DNA of 57,776 bases. It comes from an uncultured Lachnospiraceae bacterium (lineage in GTDB: Bacteria > Bacillota > Clostridia > Lachnospirales > Lachnospiraceae). The stretch spans positions 1 to 57,776 of the forward strand of contig CADBZI010000006.1 in NCBI GenBank assembly GCA_902799015.1, given 5' to 3'. The notes beneath the pieces were generated by a model, which did not search any database, was not told where the DNA came from, and saw nothing but the letters and a program-made list of their open reading frames with translations. How positions within the stretch are numbered: the stretch's first letter is position 1; the number at the start of each line of letters is the position of its first letter. A program made the translations under genes and the position numbers. Shown here piece by piece: positions 53,701-57,776 of the stretch.

Positions 53701-54670
53701 AATTATTTCCCGTCCCCAGGTAAGAGGCCAGGTCAAAGTCCTCCACTGTCTGGATCTGTGCGGCGGTCCCATTTGAAAATGCATAGGTCGAGAAGGATCC
53801 GGTCTGAAATGTGATCTCGTCCGCACCATCGTGCCGCAGCACGACGGATTCATCCTGTACGGAAACCGCTTCCGGCTGAATGTCAGAAGCCCGGATCTGC
53901 GCTGCATCCACTGCGCCGTCAGCACGCTCACGAATATCCTCCTTCAGCGGAAGATGGGTAACCGAAATATCAGAACTGTTCGTGATTCCGATCTCATCCG
54001 TCAGCTGACTCTTCTTGAACTCCACGCTGACAACGACAGAGCCCTCTTCCGGCTCGTACTCGTACTCCGATCCCTCGATCGGCTGTCCGTTCTCGTCTTG
54101 CTTCTTCACATAGAAGCCAATGTCGTACAGCAGTGTGTTCTCACCGGAGTACGCAAAAGCAGCATCCGGATTGCTGTCATTCAACGCGTCCATATATGCA
54201 CTGTACTGATCCCCGCCGGACTGAGGCGTGATCTGCACAGCACGAAGCTCCGCTCCATCCGGAACGGCCTCGGCATACTGAAGCGCCGCAACAACCTTTA
54301 TGCTGCTGTCTTCATAGATATATTCTTTACGCGATCCGTCTGAAGGCTCGGACTGTGTCTCTTCCGTCTCTGTTTCCGGCACGACTTCATCAGCCTCAGC
54401 GTCGGCTGAAGCCGGATCATACGGATCCTGCGGCACCTGATTGACATGAATACGGATCTTATTCTCTTCCTCCTCCCCGAATGAAATGGTTACATCACTC
54501 CCTGCTTCCACCGCATCCCGGGATATTTCTTCTGCAAATGCCAATCTTGCATTGCTAAACAGAATGGCAGCAATCATACATGCAGCCATCCACTTTGAGA
54601 GCCATACCTGCACTGCGCGCTGCGACAGCATTATGCGTGCAGTCCACCCTCTTTTCGTCTTATTTCTCAT
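50720..54670 (-). CDS. Large LPXTG-anchored surface protein with Cna-B domains
   Basis: The 1,316-residue protein has a signal peptide (residues 1-46, charged start then WMAACMIAAILF and ARLAFA). An acidic region (about 70-300) precedes an adhesin-like middle with many Asn/Thr/Gly residues. From about residue 720 there are repeated Cna-B-type modules (LTIRKAWRAKDGS ... ITFTLYRAEST; ITVNKKWFKGTDE ... VTFDLYRTEST; TNLSAVKRWMSAEGK). The C-terminus is a sortase signal, LPATG at about 1282-1286, a hydrophobic helix and RKRR. The start at 54670 follows GGAGAATAGAGAG. It likely forms an extended cell-wall adhesin, possibly with isopeptide bonds. No sortase is in the window. Confidence 0.9.
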   Translation of the reverse strand: MRNKTKRGWTARIMLSQRAVQVWLSKWMAACMIAAILFSNARLAFAEEISRDAVEAGSDVTISFGEEEENKIRIHVNQVPQDPYDPASADAEADEVVPETETEETQSEPSDGSRKEYIYEDSSIKVVAALQYAEAVPDGAELRAVQITPQSGGDQYSAYMDALNDSNPDAAFAYSGENTLLYDIGFYVKKQDENGQPIEGSEYEYEPEEGSVVVSVEFKKSQLTDEIGITNSSDISVTHLPLKEDIRERADGAVDAAQIRASDIQPEAVSVQDESVVLRHDGADEITFQTGSFSTYAFSNGTAAQIQTVEDFDLASYLGTGNNYGIIVNTYVHRGDTETNVMAGTYQSSAAEVGASMNYSNAGGNYYFGSLIGFSNGSILRFHQAPAVVFLGPTATGQYDRGEFQFDHLGDGTVVRNSTIDVAAVIQSIGTKFDQLDSLGGTFDKTIDLTNLPAGTYIVKFDGDRLDENTLDLRLNPNQRLIMNCTSTNLTIQRYHINGQQPSAYISKQEESIDWLTHAVVFNMVNDGTVYMEESMGVVINPNGAVNTGGGACAGVMVADSTNGSNEWHYHNHSLDSPDSRNLKAYKNIDRRSANVNGFRFILSEKQGGAWEQLQTKINIGQDITFDSIIYDRNNCPNEVNEFVYKIEESEDLTSVDDSDTEYLTDSSVYYAKIVVNRYISGEETSYVASNPVYYVDEACTNRLDGVPVFQNESTKTNLTIRKAWRAKDGSVLSGPEPVNSITFTLYRAESTEGAFETPPTEGGTAVGTYTIQKDGADVSSLSDDWTLTIPNLPLQTTEGGITRYYGYYVVENPLIQDYEVSDGNYSLTTHEITITNTEEERTSITVNKKWFKGTDETAGPAEPVTFDLYRTESTEQPEEDSQSTSVSLMSQSDEGVITEYSLGLKTGYYWWENERKRSYSVHAGDTVHIEATSRGPAILQVIAGWPYQERLQKTVDPAETVAGSKTTTIFDYKVPPVEKIYKSENEIYEVTEYYLGLYFNNEKSDDDSVAVNIIPAARMMASAASSADMRQEDALSRGGSCEWDGETHRYQLSAENGWTMTFPSLPIKGTNSEGETVYYSYHVVEHAGSAYDVSETTYENNSGIQSGTITIRNKLPDVTYTYTNLSAVKRWMSAEGKDITKTRDGSVSFVLKQVAYQGSGLVADSDKNAYTGGNLQEAEGISFDEATGRYTITAQPDGTDASGNTIWRWPAALISGLPLEVKAEDGTVLRSFRYYVEEVDTNGSVNVTYKVGSGDELGYCEESNDGSAVTMINREMATYNLPATGGPGTRLFTILGSILILGAGALLWRKRRLFI

Positions 54671-55015
54671 CTCTCTATTCTCCACTTGCCCCAACTATAA
54701 ACAAAACGAAAAGGTATTATGATATTCTTTTTGTGAGTCAGTATATCATAAACAAAGCTTCATCTGTACCATTTTATTCATAAAATCAGCAAATCTTCAT
54801 GATTTCATTCGTGGCGTAGCTTTTTTAACATGTTGACAGCACAGCATCAGTTTGCTAATATATACCTGCATATCGGGAACACATCTAAACCACTTCGGTT
54901 ACTGATCCCCTATGAACAAACCCATTTCAACCGGGGAGCAGCCGCCGCAGGTGGATGATTCAGATTCATTTTCTTATCATTCTGCTCCCTTCCTTCCCGT
55001 CGAAAGGAGGAGCTT
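54671..55015. other. Divergent control region between the surface protein and Rpn genes
   Basis: These 345 bp separate two divergently oriented genes. The AT-rich left part upstream of the surface-protein gene has TATACT (about 54740-54745, minus strand) but no good -35. The right part holds the strong plus-strand promoter entered separately and a roughly 150-nt leader without recognised RNA structure or open frame of note. Confidence 0.5.
54833..54861 (+). promoter_or_regulatory. Strong promoter for the Rpn-type nuclease gene
   Basis: A perfect TTGACA (54833-54838) and TAATAT (54856-54861) are separated by 17 bp, about 155 bp before the start codon at 55016. Confidence 0.8.
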
Positions 55016-55948
55016 ATGGAAGTGAGAAGGCTCAAAGACATGAATCTGATGGATGATTTCCTCTTCTGGACACTGATGGCGCATGAAGAATTCGGTCCCA
55101 AAGCAGCGCGGTACATGCTGTCGACCATCCTTCAGCAGCCACTCGGTGAAGTGGATGTGCACGCGCAGAAGGTGCTGTATGGCTGGAAAATGACCCAGCA
55201 TGGCATACGAATGGATGCGTATATCAAGGAACATGATTCTCCCGATGTATCCGGCAGCTTCTATGATCTCGAGGCGGAAAAGGGCGAGAAAAACAAAGAC
55301 AATCTTCCCTTTCGCACGAGATACTACCACAACATGATCGACAATCGCTGTCTGAAGGCCGGGGATGACTACACATGCCTTCGGCACGCCTATGTGATCA
55401 TGATCACCTCTTTCGATCCGTTTGACCGGAACAGGATGATGTACACGGTTAAGAATCGTTGTATCGAGGAGCCGGACCTCACCTACGAGGATGGCGCCTA
55501 TACCATCTACCTCTATGTGAGCGGAGATCCGGACGGGCTTCCGGAGGACCTGGTGCAGCTTCTTCGATACATGAAAAGCACAACCAGCGATAATGCAACA
55601 GGCAGCCTTTCTGCACTTCATAAGATGGTGGAAGAGCTGAAGCAGGACAAGGAGGTTCAAAAAGCAGAGATGCATTTCCATGAAATGATTCAATATGAAC
55701 GTGAGCAGGCGCGTGAGATCGGCCTGGAAGAAGGACGCGCTGCCGGACACGCTGCAGGCCTGGAAGAAGGGCGCGCCGCAGGCCTGGAAGAAGGACGCGC
55801 CGCAGGCCTGGAAGAGGGTCGCGCTGCAGGCCTGGAAGAAGGACGCGAGGAAGAGCGAAAAAAAACACTTCTGGAAAAGGAGCGCGCTGACAAAGCGGAA
55901 CAATATGCAGCCGAACTGGAAAGGCAGCTCGCCGCACTTTCCAAATGA
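55016..55948 (+). CDS. Rpn/PD-(D/E)XK-type nuclease family protein with repeat tail
   Basis: The 310-residue protein matches the Rpn (recombination-promoting nuclease, formerly transposase_31-like) group: DLMDDFLFWTLM-type start (here MNLMDDFLFWTLMAHEEFGP), GIRMDAYIKEHD, then SFYDLEAEKGEKN, which supplies the Asp and Glu-x-Glu-type PD-(D/E)XK residues, and LPFRTRYYHNMID. A long charged helical C-terminus (about 205-305) contains GLEEGRAA repeats. Such proteins can mediate RecA-independent recombination or act as nucleases; function here is inferred. Start ATG is behind AAGGAGG. It has its own promoter and hairpin terminator, between two surface protein genes. Confidence 0.85.
   Translation: MEVRRLKDMNLMDDFLFWTLMAHEEFGPKAARYMLSTILQQPLGEVDVHAQKVLYGWKMTQHGIRMDAYIKEHDSPDVSGSFYDLEAEKGEKNKDNLPFRTRYYHNMIDNRCLKAGDDYTCLRHAYVIMITSFDPFDRNRMMYTVKNRCIEEPDLTYEDGAYTIYLYVSGDPDGLPEDLVQLLRYMKSTTSDNATGSLSALHKMVEELKQDKEVQKAEMHFHEMIQYEREQAREIGLEEGRAAGHAAGLEEGRAAGLEEGRAAGLEEGRAAGLEEGREEERKKTLLEKERADKAEQYAAELERQLAALSK
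55721..55852 (+). repeat. 24-bp coding repeats in the Rpn gene (GLEEGRAA)
   Basis: Units starting GGCCTGGAAGA begin at 55721, 55757, 55781, 55805 and 55829; the last four are exactly 24 bp apart, and the first unit is 36 bp long. They encode Gly-Leu-Glu-Glu-Gly-Arg-Ala-Ala. Copy number can change by slippage in whole codons, so the reading frame is preserved. Confidence 0.85.
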
Positions 55949-55960
55949 CGGAATGACAAA

Positions 55961-55996
55961 GATGACTCACAGCAATCCCAGATGCTGTGAGTCATC
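55961..55996 (+). terminator. Hairpin terminator after the Rpn gene
   Basis: A perfect 13-bp inverted repeat (55961-55973 and 55984-55996, 10-nt loop) lies 12 nt after the stop codon. The following TATTATCTCTTT is only moderately T-rich. It may act in both directions, as the pilin-like gene converges from the right. Confidence 0.65.
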
Positions 55997-56089
55997 TATT
56001 ATCTCTTTCAGAATGCCATCGGTGTTCCCGGTGCGATGCATGCACCCGCGATTCAGCCGCGCAGGCGTCTTTCTTCGAACGTTTCTGCG

Positions 56090-57776
56090 TCAGGCTGCCC
56101 GCTCTTTTCTGCGCCGGACCAGGATGAGTCCGGCTCCTGCAAGCACCATCAGTGTAATGCCAAGCAGGTAGATCATGCGTGTCCCCTCACCGCCGGAGGA
56201 AGGCAATTCATAGCCGGCATTGTTGGTGACGGTCAGTGTATAGGTATCCGTTTCCGTATTGTGGATGATACCTCTCCCGCTCTTCGACAGGTTGTTTGCG
56301 CTCTTGTTGTATGTAACGCCAGAGGCATCAACCGTTATTTCTACTGGCTCAGTAAGCAGGAGATACCCCTTCGGAGCTGATGTCTCTACCAGGTAATACT
56401 TCCCGTACGCCAGTCCGCCCAGATTGATCTTGCCGTTTAAGTCTGATTCCAGATTTTCTTTGGAGATAACCTTAGGTTCCGCTTTATAGCCACGCTCCGT
56501 GTACAAGGAGAACACAGCGCCATCCAGAGGCTTTGTGCCATCCTGACCGGTTTTCAGGATGATCACATGCTGCGTGTTCGCTTTATTTGTGTATGTGACC
56601 GTATACTGTTTATTGGACTCGTTAATTGTTCCATTTCCGGTAGTTGTGCCTTCGGTCACCGAGAATGTGCCGTTGTTGTCGATTGCAGCATTTACAAAAG
56701 TATAATTCTCATTCACGTTTTCCGAGATGGTATACGTCGTCCCATTTGGCAGATTCGTGAAGCGCAGATTCCACCCCGGCTCAATGGAAACCGTAATCGG
56801 GCTTCCGCTGCTGGCGTAATAGGATCCGGTCTTTTTGCCATCTTTTACTTCCGCAGTCGCATTGGTTGTAAGATCATTCACGACCGTATTCGTGTCATTC
56901 GCATCTGTCTGAACAGAGAACCAAACATTTTCTCCGTGTGCGTCATTAACCGTAATCGTGAACGAAAATGCTTCGGAGGAAATGACAGAATTGCCTTTAT
57001 CATCCACGACTTTCTTTGTCAGATTCAGGTTGCTGCGGCGAATGTTTGTCACGGTAAGGGTAGCGGCAGCGTCATCTGTGGAAATCGCTTTGTATGTGTT
57101 TCCATCGATCCTGTAGTATGTTGCCTGCCCATCCGTGTAGTAGGTCTTGTTTCCCATGCCAGACGGAGCATTCGTCTTGATCAACATGGTCAACTTCTTG
57201 TTGATGATCATCGGCCTGTAGACATCAGAATCCAGATCCCAATAATAGGCATAATTCGCCGTCTCTGTCAGCTTGAAATCATGACCCTTTTCATAAATGA
57301 CCAACTTGCCGTCTTCGATCTTGGCAAGACCGCAGGAGATAAAGTTATCCTCCATGGTATAGTTATTGCTGTCATTCAGTGTAATCGACTTATACAAGTT
57401 TCCGCCACCGTCTGTAAGGTTCAGCGTCACTTCAGACTGCCATCTCTTATCCTTATCCAAATCATTGACCCACTCTTTTTTGACCTTCATCTTATCAACG
57501 GAAAGGTTCAGATCCTCTACAGATGGAAACTTCAGGGTCTTTGTTTCGCCCGAAACCGCAACAATATCGCCTGTCCGTATCGCGGATTGATAGGTTGTAT
57601 TGGCATTCGGCTCATTGGTCTTCAGGGTATAAGTATTGCCTTCTTTCTTGATCTGCTTGCGAAAAACAATATGCTGACAAATCAGCGCAGCAGCGAAGGG
57701 GAAATGTTCTCCGGCTGGACACACTACGGATGCAGATCCGGCAAGATCTCGTTCACGCTGGATTATGACCAATACT
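56090..57776 (-). CDS. Pilin-like/SpaA-type LPXTG surface protein, 5' end beyond the window
   Basis: About 540 residues of the C-terminal part are seen. They include beta-rich modules (LNLTKKVVDDKGNSVISSEA, WNLRFTNLPNGTTYTISENV) and a SpaA/prealbumin-like module (VIILKTGQDGTKPLDGAVFS, GGLAYGKYYLVETSAPKGYLL). The anchor is ELPSSGGEGTR, a membrane helix and RRRKERAA, a variant of LPXTG with Ser at the Thr position. The SpaA module with its YYLVETSAPKGY motif suggests an isopeptide-forming pilin subunit or adhesin. The last about 40 residues toward the window edge (57660-57776) look unlike the rest and may belong to a different sequence. No start codon or signal peptide is seen. Confidence 0.8.
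   Translation of the reverse strand, partial: VLVIIQRERDLAGSASVVCPAGEHFPFAAALICQHIVFRKQIKKEGNTYTLKTNEPNANTTYQSAIRTGDIVAVSGETKTLKFPSVEDLNLSVDKMKVKKEWVNDLDKDKRWQSEVTLNLTDGGGNLYKSITLNDSNNYTMEDNFISCGLAKIEDGKLVIYEKGHDFKLTETANYAYYWDLDSDVYRPMIINKKLTMLIKTNAPSGMGNKTYYTDGQATYYRIDGNTYKAISTDDAAATLTVTNIRRSNLNLTKKVVDDKGNSVISSEAFSFTITVNDAHGENVWFSVQTDANDTNTVVNDLTTNATAEVKDGKKTGSYYASSGSPITVSIEPGWNLRFTNLPNGTTYTISENVNENYTFVNAAIDNNGTFSVTEGTTTGNGTINESNKQYTVTYTNKANTQHVIILKTGQDGTKPLDGAVFSLYTERGYKAEPKVISKENLESDLNGKINLGGLAYGKYYLVETSAPKGYLLLTEPVEITVDASGVTYNKSANNLSKSGRGIIHNTETDTYTLTVTNNAGYELPSSGGEGTRMIYLLGITLMVLAGAGLILVRRRKERAA
57655..57776 (+). other. Possible fragment of a plus-strand gene at the right window edge
   Basis: From about 57655 the plus-strand frame reads LLAKNNMLTNQRSSEG then EMFSGWTHYGCRSGKIS and continues to the edge, with a protein-like composition. 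The minus-strand pilin frame over the same bases is rich in Cys, His and Ile and unlike the rest of that protein. This suggests a junction near 57655, either a real rearrangement or an assembly join. I recognise no family. Confidence 0.35.

Noticed and set aside
1..57776. tRNA, rRNA, tmRNA or T-box elements
   Set aside because: I looked in the intergenic gaps for T-loop words, conserved rRNA stretches and T-box sequences and saw none; a tool-based scan could still find one.

Overview
The window looks like a stretch of a moderately GC-rich Lachnospiraceae (Clostridia) chromosome. The basis is the gene content and protein style: the dusB-greA-lysS order next to a DUF6145-type gene, a C_GCAxxG_C_C protein, a RepA_N/ParA/ParB mobile module, LPXTG surface proteins and Firmicutes-type ribosome binding sites and LexA box. 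No rRNA, tRNA or CRISPR array was recognised. No database search was possible, so names rest on motifs and recalled family sequences.

Layout. (1) 1-4,850: end of an integrated or plasmid-derived element, with a broken DUF1848 gene, a small membrane protein, an excisionase-like HTH protein, a RepA_N-type replication initiator containing iterons, and parB-parA; parA carries two palindromes inside its coding sequence. (2) 4,922-15,169: a long minus-strand housekeeping block (lysS, greA, dusB, DUF6145, birA, a formate/nitrite-type channel, argF, SPFH/NfeD pair, PAP2-like protein, moaC and a MoeA-like protein). (3) 15,510-20,293: a secreted orphan, a membrane diguanylate cyclase, an ArsB/SLC13-type permease and a secreted peptidoglycan-binding protein. 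(4) 20,359-23,116: nucleoside salvage (udp-cdd-deoC) followed by a glycerophosphodiesterase. (5) 23,278-29,114: a three-gene cassette of TerB_N/TerB_C protein, BrxC/BrxD-type P-loop ATPase and Lhr-like helicase, the best candidate for an undescribed DNA-processing or defence system; an RNA methyltransferase lies just upstream. (6) 30,534-43,731: aminotransferase, serine acetyltransferase, uvrA, uvrB (LexA-box promoter), mnmA, C_GCAxxG_C_C protein, glgX and pckA. (7) 44,071-50,624: proA, a GntR/HutC regulator, a Nudix-GNAT fusion, an EAL phosphodiesterase with a dead GGDEF domain, an inverted-repeat structured element and a GNAT acetyltransferase. (8) 50,720-57,776: a 1,316-residue LPATG-anchored Cna-B protein, an Rpn-type PD-(D/E)XK nuclease with an octapeptide repeat tail, and the C-terminal part of a second LPXTG-type pilin-like protein.

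Themes. Several conserved enzymes (UvrA, MnmA, ProA, the Lhr-like helicase, the Nudix-GNAT protein) carry hydrophilic insertions in loops. Intergenic regions hold several short repeat families: palindromic repeats near 15.3, 27.2 and 32.7 kb, a 36-bp minisatellite at the uvrB stop, 32-bp repeats at 21.1 kb and a 210-bp inverted-repeat element at 50 kb. Core promoters with good -35/-10 spacing are visible for greA-lysS, the PAP2 gene, the diguanylate cyclase, the RNA methyltransferase, uvrB, pckA, the GntR gene and the Rpn gene.
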